64,000 bases of DNA. Origin: Euglena gracilis. Its lineage: Eukaryota; Euglenida; Euglenophyceae; Euglenales. Positions 34,901 through 41,159 of the stretch are shown here, piece by piece. How positions within the stretch are numbered: position 1 is the stretch's first letter; each line of letters opens with the position of its first letter. The notes beneath the pieces were generated by a model. The model had not been told where the DNA came from. It searched no databases and saw only the letters and a list, made by a program, of their open reading frames with translations. A program made the position numbers and the translations under genes. Location of the stretch: assembly GCA_039621445.1 (NCBI GenBank), contig CP154954.1:43813847-43877846 (forward strand), written 5' to 3'.

Positions 34901-35123
34901 ATTTTGGAATTCATGATTCTGGAGGGGGCACAGCAGTGCTTCCTGCCTTGTCTGCCCGTGCTTGTTTTGCTTGCGTGCACAGTTCAGTGCACACACATAC
35001 CGTTCGGTGTGTTTTCTTTGTTTTTTTTTGGTTTTCCATCCACTGCAGCAGGGACCCCCACAGGTCCCTGACGCCGACGACGCACCGTTGGTCCTCCTCA
35101 CGGAGGCTTCCTCTGGTACTTGA
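14806..35123 (+). CDS. receptor-type class III adenylyl cyclase (multi-exon gene)
   Basis: The gene encodes a membrane receptor with a cytoplasmic class III nucleotidyl cyclase domain, expected to make cAMP from ATP. Seen in order: a GC3-rich N-terminal exon; TM1 (about 15,582-15,642); a coiled-coil exon; about ten exons rich in N-X-S/T sequons; a Cache-like end (25.3 kb); TM2 (about 28.09-28.16 kb); a linker resembling the pre-catalytic helix of cyclases (28.4 kb); the catalytic domain over exons at 28.7, 29.1, 30.3, 30.7 and 31.2 kb; a Pro/Ala-rich tail; stop TGA at 35,121. Catalytic motifs include [49 protein letters not shown] and [17 protein letters not shown]. Both metal Asp residues are present, and the Lys and Asp associated with ATP preference are present. 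The transition-state Asn and Arg are replaced by Thr and Gln, as in C1 domains. Exon boundaries are inferred by eye, a few phases are unresolved, and the true start may lie upstream at 11.2 kb. Confidence 0.8.
15558..15642 (+). CDS. cyclase gene, TM1 exon
   Basis: Encodes the hydrophobic segment [19 protein letters not shown], preceded by basic residues and read as the first membrane helix. The acceptor follows a pyrimidine-rich tract at 15,541-15,557. The phase-1 donor at 15,643 matches the acceptor at 15,757, although a second donor at 15,650 is possible. Confidence 0.65.
15758..15915 (+). CDS. cyclase gene, coiled-coil exon
   Basis: Contains [20 protein letters not shown], a clear heptad-like amphipathic stretch, then a short hydrophobic end. 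Third positions are almost all G/C. The frame stops just past the donor GTTTGA at 15,916. It lies directly after TM1 and so is probably extracellular. Confidence 0.7.
15916..17237. other. intron
   Basis: An AT-rich intron with TTAATT-rich DNA at 16.33-16.46 kb and repeated GTGTATCAC words at 16.80-16.92 kb. No gene or element recognised. Confidence 0.5.
17238..17514 (+). CDS. cyclase gene, extracellular exon with NAT sequon
   Basis: A GC3-rich frame with [20 protein letters not shown] and one N-A-T glycosylation sequon. The acceptor is GTAG|GAATG at 17,236. An in-frame stop at 17,235 forces the exon to start here. The phase-1 donor at 17,515 fits the next exon. Confidence 0.75.
17814..18061 (+). 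CDS. cyclase gene, extracellular exon with NAS and NVS sequons
   Basis: Contains [20 protein letters not shown] and [14 protein letters not shown], giving two N-glycosylation sequons. Donor GGG|GTAAAC at 18,062 is strong. Phase fits both neighbours. Confidence 0.8.
18271..18462 (+). CDS. cyclase gene, extracellular sensor exon
   Basis: Starts after GCTGCTGCCAG and encodes a Cys-containing opening, then [19 protein letters not shown]. This resembles the turn and strands seen in periplasmic sensor domains. Phase 0 at both ends. A second donor at 18,480 would add six codons. Confidence 0.75.
18723..19090 (+). other. intronic open frame of uncertain status
   Basis: A stop-free frame reads [20 protein letters not shown] and [20 protein letters not shown]. 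It is protein-like but lacks GC3 bias, and the minus strand is open too. It lies in a cyclase-gene intron. It could be a transposon remnant or chance. Confidence 0.25.
19493..19671 (+). CDS. cyclase gene, extracellular exon with two NGT sequons
   Basis: Acceptor TTGCCCCCACAG|ACC and donor GGCAG|GTCCCG. Contains [20 protein letters not shown], with two sequons in 20 residues, after a proline run. Confidence 0.75.
20223..20337 (+). CDS. cyclase gene, extracellular exon with NET sequon
   Basis: Contains [20 protein letters not shown]. The acceptor at 20,222 matches the previous phase. Two donors (20,311 and 20,338) both leave phase 0, which does not match the next exon, so a very small exon may be missing here. 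Confidence 0.6.
20382..20645 (+). CDS. cyclase gene, extracellular exon with NAS sequon
   Basis: Contains [20 protein letters not shown] and [20 protein letters not shown], strongly GC3-rich. The acceptor follows GTGTCCCTCAG. The donor is either GTAAGG at 20,646 or GTATTG at 20,635; only the latter fits the next exon's phase. Confidence 0.75.
21310..21505. repeat. dispersed repeat, uninterrupted copy
   Basis: Matches 24,058-24,159 plus 24,609-24,700: CAGATGCT, TTTCAACTTGAAAAAGAG, and TTATTCCAAGGGGATTGTTT, followed by similar sequence in both copies. Confidence 0.7.
21740..21869 (+). CDS. cyclase gene, extracellular exon
   Basis: Contains [20 protein letters not shown] and [20 protein letters not shown], close in style to the exon at 20.4 kb. 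The region may hold two related sensor repeats. Acceptor TCTGCCCAG, donor GCG|GTGGGG. Confidence 0.75.
22119..22219 (+). CDS. cyclase gene, extracellular exon with NLT sequon
   Basis: Contains [20 protein letters not shown], with an N-L-T sequon. Third positions become less GC-rich near the end, so the 3' boundary is uncertain. The start could be 22,087, 22,119 or 22,131. Confidence 0.55.
22560..23190 (-). pseudogene. broken minus-strand coding remnant
   Basis: The minus strand reads [20 protein letters not shown], then after a frame change [20 protein letters not shown] and [20 protein letters not shown], and after a stop [19 protein letters not shown] and [18 protein letters not shown]. 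The pieces are in order and protein-like, with stops and shifts between them and no host GC3 bias, so a decayed mobile-element gene is likely. Family not recognised. It lies in a cyclase-gene intron, antisense. Confidence 0.45.
23680..23785 (+). CDS. cyclase gene, extracellular exon
   Basis: A GC3-rich frame containing [20 protein letters not shown] after acceptor TTCCTCGGAG. It continues into a C-run. The donor is uncertain (23,756 or 23,786). Confidence 0.6.
23861..23883. repeat. short TTAGGG array
   Basis: ATTAGGGTTAGGGTTAGGG in a cyclase-gene intron. Confidence 0.8.
24160..24608. mobile_element. C-tract element (AAATAAGACC family) nested in an older repeat
   Basis: Bounded by CCCCCCCCAAATAAGACC on the left and GGTCTTATTTTTGGGGGGGG on the right, with several internal copies of AATAAGACCCCCC and two GGCGCGAAGCGCC hairpins. 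It interrupts a repeat whose uninterrupted copy lies at about 21,310-21,505. Confidence 0.7.
24839..24915 (+). CDS. cyclase gene, short extracellular exon
   Basis: Acceptor ACCCCCAG|TTTGCC. The frame encodes [20 protein letters not shown] and an Ile-Gly-Trp end. The likely donor is the first GT of a short GGGTTA array at 24,916. Confidence 0.55.
24914..24931. repeat. short TTAGGG array at a splice donor
   Basis: GGGTTAGGGTTAGGGTTGGG, whose first GT is the likely donor of the exon at 24,839. Confidence 0.7.
25225..25394 (+). CDS. cyclase gene, Cache-like exon
   Basis: Encodes [19 protein letters not shown] followed by QAALELK at donor AAG|GTCACC. Cache-type extracellular sensor domains typically end with a G-x-DYRG-V-PV-L-A-A-Y-x-x-LP pattern and a WGLV-x-K strand. 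The match to that pattern is by eye. The exon sits at the membrane-proximal end of the extracellular region, as expected for Cache. Confidence 0.7.
26036..26115 (-). repeat. dispersed repeat, inverted copy
   Basis: The complement carries GCGTGATTTTTGTTGATTT and CTTTAGAAATTCCATCAAAA, matching 38,203-38,262 on the + strand. Both are near a GCGCTTA(T)AGCGGACC-type motif. Confidence 0.6.
27235..27438. repeat. 30-bp tandem repeat, about 7 copies
   Basis: The unit contains TGGACTTGGCCAAGTCCA, itself a perfect inverted repeat. One frame reads a decapeptide [10 protein letters not shown] repeatedly, but no start, splice or codon bias supports translation. Confidence 0.85.
28074..28215 (+). CDS. cyclase gene, TM2 exon
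   Basis: Encodes the hydrophobic helix [20 protein letters not shown] followed by the amphipathic [18 protein letters not shown]. This is read as the second membrane helix and the start of the cytoplasmic linker. Boundaries are uncertain because poly-C runs flank the exon. Confidence 0.75.
28382..28472 (+). CDS. cyclase gene, pre-catalytic linker exon
   Basis: Encodes [20 protein letters not shown]. The L-L-x(4)-P-x-x-V pattern matches the conserved helix just before the catalytic domain in class III cyclases. Acceptor GGGGCGGCAG; donor probably GCCG|GTCACA. Confidence 0.75.
28640..28807 (+). CDS. cyclase catalytic domain, first exon
   Basis: Encodes [20 protein letters not shown] and QQLM. 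The first metal-binding Asp is the D of FADIHGF. This is the beta1-alpha1 start of the class III catalytic fold. The 5' boundary is approximate. Confidence 0.9.
28875..28902. repeat. (GT)n microsatellite
   Basis: An uninterrupted GT run in the intron after the first catalytic exon. Confidence 0.85.
29107..29279 (+). CDS. cyclase catalytic domain, second exon
   Basis: Encodes [19 protein letters not shown]. The second metal-binding Asp lies in VGDCY, and the Lys of RVK sits at the position that is Lys in adenylyl and Glu in guanylyl cyclases. GDCY is typical of C1 domains. The exon ends at the donor CAG|GTCTTC. Confidence 0.9.
29611..29821. mobile_element. truncated copy of the 47.6-kb MITE family
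   Basis: Shares CAGGCTGTTTTTTA, the G-run, CACACGGCCAAAAGTGCCCT and GAGCCAAAAATGGCCTATTT with the element at 47,581 but lacks the right inverted end. It ends at a segment also present near 27.9 kb. Confidence 0.75.
30261..30415 (+). CDS. cyclase gene, insert exon within the catalytic domain
   Basis: A GC3-rich frame with [20 protein letters not shown] and four consecutive Thr codons. It lies between the second and third conserved catalytic segments and would form an insertion in the domain. It runs straight into a GT-rich microsatellite. It has no recognisable motif of its own. Confidence 0.5.
30416..30630. repeat. (GT)n-rich microsatellite
   Basis: About 215 bases of GT with interspersed GC and AT, beginning where the cyclase insert exon ends. 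Confidence 0.85.
30704..30891 (+). CDS. cyclase catalytic domain, third exon
   Basis: The acceptor CCTCCGCCCTCAG is very clear. The exon encodes [18 protein letters not shown], the conserved R-x-G-I-x-x-G-x-V-x-x-G-V strand-turn-strand of class III cyclases. The 3' end enters a poly-C run with first GT at 30,892. Confidence 0.85.
31179..31313 (+). CDS. cyclase catalytic domain, fourth exon
   Basis: Encodes [17 protein letters not shown] and [14 protein letters not shown]. The Asp of LDVW is at the ATP-type position. The usual V-N-x-A-x-R is V-T-F-A-N-Q here, matching the C1-type V-T-L-A-N-x-M-E. There is no AG for about 100 bases upstream of 31,179; the nearest would start the exon at 31,081 in the same open frame. 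The probable donor is TCT|GTCACG. Confidence 0.85.
31427..31470. repeat. (ACAG)n microsatellite
   Basis: Tandem ACAG/AGAC units followed by a GCATGCAT-rich stretch to about 31,540. Confidence 0.8.
31550..31955. repeat. C-tract element (TTGTCCAATGACTGG family)
   Basis: Left CCCCCCTTGTCCAATGACTG plus CCCCGGTCAGTAGCGAT; right CCCCCGGTCAGTAGCCAT and GTTGGACAAGGGGGGG. The inverted arrangement and C-runs resemble the other word families. A similar GTCCAATGAC word occurs near 19,030-19,110. Confidence 0.55.
32383..32470. repeat. (ACAG/ACGG)n microsatellite
   Basis: ATACATACAGACAGAGAGAC, then ACAG and ACGG tandem units. Confidence 0.8.
32711..32728. repeat. short TTAGGG-like array
   Basis: GATAGGGTTAGGGTTGGG, with a partial inverted CCCTAACCCC near 32,906-32,916. 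Confidence 0.7.
33225..33414 (+). CDS. cyclase gene, C-terminal tail exon
   Basis: A GC3-rich frame with [20 protein letters not shown] and [18 protein letters not shown]. It is low-complexity, Pro/Ala/Ser-rich and probably disordered. A GC3-rich stretch just upstream (33,131-33,200) may be another tail exon. Confidence 0.55.
34145..34240. repeat. (GT)n and GTGGGTG microsatellite
   Basis: A GT run grading into GTAGGTGG/GTGGGTGG units in a cyclase-gene intron. Confidence 0.8.
34412..34507 (+). CDS. cyclase gene, C-terminal tail exon
   Basis: Encodes [20 protein letters not shown] and [12 protein letters not shown] before donor CTG|GTGTGC. Proline-rich tail with no domain. Phase 0 at both ends and compatible with the terminal exon. 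Confidence 0.55.
35049..35123 (+). CDS. cyclase gene, terminal exon
   Basis: Acceptor TTTTCCATCCACTGCAG, then 24 codons including [20 protein letters not shown], then TGA at 35,121-35,123. Phase 0 fits the previous exon. It could instead end a separate small gene. Confidence 0.55.
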   Translation, partial: QGPPQVPDADDAPLVLLTEASSGT

Positions 35124-35806
35124 CCAGCGTGTCAAATAGCCACCCACCAGTCGGCCGGGCGTGTTTTCTGACACACACTGAGAGAGTCAGGGTGGAGAGC
35201 CTGGCCTTTCCCCTCAGGCCACAGTGTCTCTCAGGCTTGCTCACCCAGGAGCCCCAACCCACCATCATTTCCCGGCTGTGGCGTCCATCAGAGAGCGCCT
35301 GGAGCCCACCCTTCCCTCCTCCCCACGTTTCCACCGCCTGATCCCTTTCCTCCTCTGGGTCTGGATGGGCCGAGGGAAGCCCCCTTTGCCTCGCAACGCA
35401 TCCTGCATGACGTAGCACCTTCGAACCAGGTCTTCCCCACCTGCCAGCTTTTTGTTATTCCGGCGGGGTTTTTCCTGGCTTTCCATGTCTGGCTGATGGA
35501 GGGTGCTTGAAGACACGTTATCGGAGGTGACATTTCCTTTGAAGGCAGCAGCCCATATGCCAGTGTGCTGTGGTATTTTGAAGGCTCCAGCTCGCTCCAG
35601 GGAAACACCTTAATTGGTTCAGATTTACAGTTTATTTGGGAAAATTGAAACGCAGCTTTTAAAAAAAAGTGTTTAAGGGGTCAGGTGTTGGTTTTCACGT
35701 GATGGTGCGGCGTTGCTGGAGCGGGCAAATGCAGAGTGATGGAATGCGTCCTGGGGGGGGGGGGCGCAGCGCTCCTCCCGGGGCTCCTCCCGGAGCGGGG
35801 GGACGG

Positions 35807-35909
35807 ATGGAGGCGGCGGGGGCAGCCCTGGGTGTCGGGGCCGCGGCCACTTTGTTTGCATCGCATGCAAACCGCCGCCACTGCCGGGCCCCTCGCCCCT
35901 TTCCCCTCC
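35807..35909 (+). CDS. tentative start exon
   Basis: ATG in a GC-rich context, then EAAGAALGVGAAATLFASHA and a basic stretch, ending at CTCC|GTTAAC. It resembles a short hydrophobic leader. Confidence 0.3.
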
Positions 35910-38900
35910 GTTAACCTTGGCCGGGCCGCCGTCCCGTCATAGGGGAACCCTCACCTCAGAAGTGAGGTTCCCCCTATGTGTACAGTTAGGTTGCTAGTTG
36001 GGTAAAACCCCAAATATAAATCCCAAATTTGGATCCCAAACTAAAATGAATAAAAATAAAAGGCAACATACAAACCTCCCTGATTTGGCGACCAAAAATA
36101 ATCCCCCCTTGGAAGCGCCGATAGCTGGATCGCGAACGTCGAGGGGTGGGATGTCACGGGAGGTTGGTCTGTGGGAGGTGGGTGCCGCAGCCGGCCGTGG
36201 CCCAACCACGGCGAATTTTGGCTTTCAAAATTTTCTTTTGGTTGGGCCAAAAGAAAAAAGGAAACCCAACGTCGAGAGACAGCAAAATTCCTGAAGATGT
36301 ATGATTTTGTTACCGTTTTTAGCAATTCATTGGATTTTACATTTTTGCTCCAAAAATGGTGACCAACTAGAATTTTGCTTGAAAAAAATGGTGAATTTGG
36401 GCGAGATGAGGGCAAATTTGGAAACATCATGCTTTCAGCCACAGAGAACTCCTGGGGGGTTTCGGTGCCAAGCGCCGGAAAACTTTTTTGGAATTGCCTT
36501 GGAATTCCGATTTGGGGGGGTCCCGCACAGAGCCGTGGATGGGTGGGAGGACCCCCTCCTCCCTGCAGGGGCCTTAAAAGAAGCCTAAAAACCGGGGGGC
36601 TATTTGAGGGGAGGCGAGGGGAGCCACTCCACCCTGCAAGGGGGGGGGTTGCCCGCCTGGCTGGAAACCCCTTCTTTGACTGAAGAAATCCCCGGTGAGG
36701 CAGAGCCCGCGAAGCCCGTCACGCAGTCAAACGCTCTGCTCCCCCGAGGATGCGGCCTGCCCCGGCACTGCCTCCCCCGCATCGCCCTCTGTAGAGTACG
36801 CACAGAGCGCCCGACCACTTGTCACGCGCTCCAACACTTTGCCTTCTCACTGGTGTTTTTTTGGCCCCACCTGCCGCCGCCGCGCGATGGCATCCGGCCG
36901 GGAGCCAGGCCTGTGGCGGGACGACACTGTGGATGTGCAATTTTCCCGGATTGTGTTGCACAGCAGGGGTTGGTTTGAAGCCAGAGGGAACCCTACCCAC
37001 CAGGGGGTCCAGCCATCCAGCACTTTTTCCCCGGCCCGCACCTCCCAGATGGGCTGCGGAGGTGAAAAATGCCCAAAATAGGGCATTTTTTGGGTGGTTT
37101 TTTGGTTTTTCACCTCAAAAAAGCCCGGTCCCCCCCGAACCCCCCACCCCTTTGGGGGGGGGGCAGCAAGCACCTTTTTTTCCAGCCAGCACCTCTTTCC
37201 AGCTGTCCCGCAGGACCCTGGAACGTCAGTAACTGGAGGGGCTGATGCGGTTTGACACACACAAATGCGGAAATCCTTTCCTCCATTTGTTCCCGCCCTA
37301 ATCACTTTCTCTGGCAAAATGAAAATGCCTTCAAGGCCGGGCTGAACAGCTGGCTGTGCTGGCAGGTGAGTGAATCCATAGAAACAGTCCAATTGCTCCC
37401 TGAAGGAGTGCCCCGAGGAAGTGGAATGGCTTGCATCATACTGGTGGGTGTCGGGATAATCTGTGGGTTTGCTGGTGCCGGGAACGATAGTTTCCAGGGC
37501 AGGACCCTGACAGGCTTTTGGAAACGACAAGCCAAGTCAAGGCCAAGGCCAGCCAAGGCCACCGCCATACTCCCCCCCCCCCCTGGTCCCCGTCCTGCTT
37601 ACATGCAAACTGGGCCCCCCTAAAGCTGGCCTTTGGCCTTCTGCATATGGCGACCAAAAATTTTAACGTGCAAATTCGGCCCCCAAAGATTGGCCCCCAA
37701 GCGTCCCGAGGGGGGGGGGAGGGTGCCAAAGGCACTCTCGTTTCCCGGAATGGAAGCGGCGTGATCCCGTCTTTTCCGACCTGCCGACGATGAAGTGGAC
37801 CTGCCCTCGTCACCCACGCTCGCTGTGATGGGGGACGCCGACCCCCTGTTGTGTCGATTCAGGTCACCCTGTCCCCCGGCCCCCGCAGACGGCTTTCTTC
37901 CCTTCCCTTCCCCCCTCTCCCTCCGCCCAGCACCGATGCTTTTCCCATATACCAGCCTGGCTCCCTACCCAGGCTGCGCCAACCCCCCCTCCCTCCCCTC
38001 CCTCCTCCCCCAGGGAATTTGTTTCACTGGAGATCACAGGCAGCATTTTCTTGTTTCCCCAGCCAGCTGCTCTCGCTGGGCTGCATCCCCGCAGGTCAAC
38101 AGAAATAATGTTGCCCCCTTCGCTTAATGGAAGTACAGGTGCGCTTATAGCGGACCACGGCCTCCGGCGGCAGGGGGGGGCATTTCTATTTGGGCCCCAC
38201 CTGCGTGATTTTTGTTGATTTTCTTTGGAAACCCCAGCAAAATGAGGTTGCACTTGTGGTGGCCTGCCACCTTCGGTGGCGGGGGTCCGCTTTTGTTTGG
38301 ACCGTGGCGGACCTGTGCTTCTATTAGGGGGTATTAGGGGGGTATGGGCACGAGACACCAGGAAAATAAACAAAAGAATGGCTGTTTCTCGTAATCTTGG
38401 CTGAAAAGTCCTTACCCAGCTTTGATTTGGGCTTTTTTACCAGTCGTCGGGTTGCCAGTTTTCAGGAACCAGCTGGGTTCAGCATACAATCACCAGTCAC
38501 TGTCCCCCCCGGATGGGTGATCGGTTTTTCCCCAGAGTGACTGGCTGAGGGACAGGCATGGACCCTGCTTCCCGGGGGGGGGGGTCGGTTAAAAAAAATG
38601 CCTCAAGTGACCCGGCGCCGAAGGCTCTGGAAATTCTTTCGCCTTTTCATGTTTGTGGTCAAATTTCCTTTGGATTACGGAGTGGCTGCCCCCCTCCCCC
38701 AGGGGGGGAGTGACTGACTGGTTTTATGGAAAACAGTGACTGACTGGTTTTTGAAAGAGTGGGAGTGACTCCCCCCCACCAGGGGTCGGTAACAATTTTT
38801 GTATGCCCCCAAGGGGCATCGGTCCAGCCAGCACCTTGCTTCAAATTCCCTGACCCCCCCCCCCCCCCGACCCTCCTCATCCCTAACCCGCAGAATTGCA

Positions 38901-39597
38901 CTGCCCAGGCCCACCCCCTCGAGTTGGCTCTGGCCTGGCAACAGCTATTGCGGCAAACGGGCTGCAAGGTTGGAAGGCGGAAGGGGGGAGCGCACTTCTT
39001 GGGGCATGGCCATGCTGGGAGTTCTGCGCACAGCAAAGCGGGGGCGAAGTTTTCTCTCTTGACTGAAGGGGGGGGGGCTCCAAGTTTTTCGATGGGCATG
39101 AATCATGCTCCTTGGCATTATCCGGCCAGGCCACCCTGCCTGAATGGCTGGAAAGGTGCACACGGCGCCTTTCAACTCACCTCTCCCCCCTTCCTGGCAG
39201 TTTGCCAACCCCCCCCCCCTTTCCCCGCTGCTGTTTTGTATTTGAAAAAGGCCAAATCCGGGATGGGGGGATCACGTTTATTGCTTTTGTTGCATGGAAA
39301 CGCAAGTAGGTGCCCAAGCCAGAATTTCTTGGCAACGGAAAAAAGCATCGTCAGCAGTGCGGGGCCGTTTGGGGGCCCCACATTGCTGGTCTGCAGTGGG
39401 ACAGCGGAAGCAACCCCCCCCGTGGCCGGCTGCATTTGACTGCCCGGCACCTTTCCGATAACCCGCGCCGCCGGGCTGGACGCTGGGCGGGAGTGGCCCT
39501 GGCAGCCACTCAGCATCCCAGTGCCCTGGCCTCTCAGCGCCCCGAGGAGGACAGCGCCGCTGCCACCGCCAGCCGTTCATCCCGGGCACCGCTGTGA
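35807..39597 (+). CDS. tentative gene of very small exons, function unknown
   Basis: Several GC3-rich pieces with good splice signals lie between the cyclase and thaumatin genes: a possible start exon (35,807-35,909), a Ser/Pro-rich exon (36,704-36,852), micro-exons (37,203-37,228; 37,336-37,365; 38,063-38,094), an acidic exon (37,796-37,862), a helical exon (38,894-38,968) and a terminal exon with stop (39,538-39,597). Phases agree for 37,862 to 38,063 and for 38,968 to 39,538, but not throughout, so exons are missing or some are wrong. No domain is recognised. It could be one gene, two genes, or partly chance. Confidence 0.35.
36704..36852 (+). CDS. tentative Ser/Pro-rich exon
   Basis: Contains SPASPSVEYAQSARPLVTRS in a moderately GC3-rich frame after GGTGAGGCAG, ending at a GTGTTT donor. 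A second frame is also open here. Confidence 0.3.
37203..37228 (+). CDS. tentative micro-exon
   Basis: A 26-base segment between ACCTCTTTCCAG and CA|GTAACT, encoding LSRRTLER in one frame. Confidence 0.25.
37336..37365 (+). CDS. tentative micro-exon
   Basis: A 30-base segment between CCTTCAAG and the consensus donor CAG|GTGAGT, encoding AGLNSWLCWQ. Confidence 0.3.
37796..37862 (+). CDS. tentative acidic exon
   Basis: Encodes DLPSSPTLAVMGDADPLLCR before CAG|GTCACC. Its phase-2 end fits the micro-exon at 38,063. Confidence 0.35.
38063..38094 (+). CDS. tentative micro-exon
   Basis: A 32-base segment with a textbook acceptor (TTCTTGTTTCCCCAG) and donor (CAG|GTCAAC), encoding QLLSLGCIPA. Confidence 0.35.
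38135..38262 (+). repeat. dispersed repeat, direct copy
   Basis: Contains GCGCTTATAGCGGACC and GCGTGATTTTTGTTGATTTT, paired with the inverted copy at about 26.0-26.1 kb. Confidence 0.6.
38894..38968 (+). CDS. tentative helical exon
   Basis: Acceptor CCCTAACCCGCAG, donor AAG|GTTGGA. Encodes HPLELALAWQQLLRQTGCK, an amphipathic helix. Phase 0 at both ends. Confidence 0.4.
39538..39597 (+). CDS. tentative terminal exon
   Basis: A strong acceptor (CCTGGCCTCTCAG), then RPEEDSAAATASRSSRAPL and TGA. Third positions nearly all G/C. Confidence 0.4.
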   Translation, partial: RPEEDSAAATASRSSRAPL

Positions 39598-41006
39598 CAG
39601 GCGTGGACCGCGCCCGGTCAGTGCTGCCGGGGCCGGAAAATTATCCCCAGACAACGTTGCACTGCCCCAAAGCTTTGTAAACCCGAATACCTTTGCAGGG
39701 GGTGGTGGGACGTTAAGTGTGTCCTTTATCTTTATATGGGGTATGGGGGTTTGCGCCACCTTGGGTAGGTGGCGCCCTCCAGGGTCTAGTTGAACATCTG
39801 ACCACGATGAAAAAGGGTTGTTTTTTTGACTGCCGATCGAAGGACGACGCCATCCATTACCCCAAAACCTGGGACACGGCAGGGCGCGGGCTGAAAGTTT
39901 CTTGTTTGTCCATGCCCTCCTCCTCCTCCCCTTCCCTTTTTCCTTTCCTCTCCGCTCCGGTGTCCCCCCAGCCTCACCCAGCCCTCCCGCACAATACACC
40001 GAGGCCACCATCGAGTTGGTGCCTGGCCGCCACGCGCGACATTGTTGCCACATCACAACCCACACTGTAACCCTGCACATTATTTCTCTCTTTACCACAT
40101 GCACTCTGGTGAGTGCCGTCTCTCTCTTTTGAATTGGTGTTGCTGGGGGAACTCCTTTGGGGGGGAACTCCTTACCGACGCGAGAGTGTGTGTTTGTGGG
40201 GGAAGTGTGTTGTCAGTCGGTGTGGTGCGTGATTGGAAGTTTGCATTCCGCTTTTTTTTTGCGCAAGCATGAAATGCATGATGTCTCATGGTTGTTTCCA
40301 GAAAAGAATGAAAGTTACAGGAATAAATTTGCAACAAGTTTCAATTCAATTTCAACCCCTTTTGGGAGTTGAGGTTTTTTCCGTCCAAGCGCCAAATCTT
40401 CATTTACCACAGGGACAAGGTGGTGCCGATCCTCAAAAACTCCGGTTTGGGTTTCAGAAGCTTTCTTCTCTCAGCTAGCCCTGTGCAAAGGCCCTGCATC
40501 CTGGAGCTATTGAGAGTCCACTGTGACCACACCAAATCTCCCTCCGAAGCTCTACCACGTCCACACTCAAGGCGTTGGTAGTTTGCAAGCACCCGGCAAG
40601 TTTTGACAGATTGTTCATCCCCTGATCCACGCCGTCATATTCTGCTGGGTTTCTCACCATGTCCCTCGCCGCTCAGTCAAACTGCCCACTTCCACCTCAC
40701 CTAAACAGCACCCCCAACACTACCTAACACCGCAAACCACGCAACCGGCCACCCGGACTCCAGGGACACGAAACCCTGCTCAGAACCCGACGCTCACAGC
40801 ACAGACAGCCACCCTTCAAACGGGTGTACGGGTTTTGGGTAGGGTAGGGTAGGGTAGGGTGTCCCCCCAGCCACCCTTCCTGGGCCGGGGGGGGGGGGTC
40901 CTACCCCCCCACTGCCATCGTATATCGAACCCTGCTTCCCCCCCCCACCGCCTCCCATCACTCCCCACAGACCCGGCCCGCCCCCCCACCCGAAGCCACC
41001 CACACC
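39598..41006. other. upstream region of the thaumatin-like gene
   Basis: No frame has host coding bias. It ends with the GGGTA array and a poly-G/poly-C block just before the start codon. No TATA box is evident. Confidence 0.4.
40834..40860. repeat. GGGTA pentamer array
   Basis: Five copies of GGGTA about 150 bp upstream of the thaumatin-like start codon. The unit is not TTAGGG. Confidence 0.8.
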
Positions 41007-41159
41007 ATGTACGGCTCTGTGCCCGCGGACCAGGTGGCGCCGGACCCCCGGCCGAGGGACGGCGCCGAGGGGCAGGGGCTGCTGCGCGGCCAGCCCCAGC
41101 CCCGGCCCACCGGCACCCAGTGCTCCTTCTGCGCACTCCTGCTGGGGCTTGCCCTCCTG
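41007..41159 (+). CDS. thaumatin-like gene, exon 1 (start and hydrophobic segment)
   Basis: The ATG follows CCCACACC. It encodes a polar, Gly/Pro-rich N-terminus and ends in CSFCALLLGLALL at donor CTG|GTAGCG. The hydrophobic part is short and starts near residue 39, unlike a standard signal peptide. An additional exon upstream of exon 2 cannot be excluded. Confidence 0.75.

Noticed and set aside
36880-36930. Candidate exon starting ATGGCATCCGG
   Set aside because: No AG acceptor lies close upstream, and a start codon there conflicts with the flanking tentative exons.
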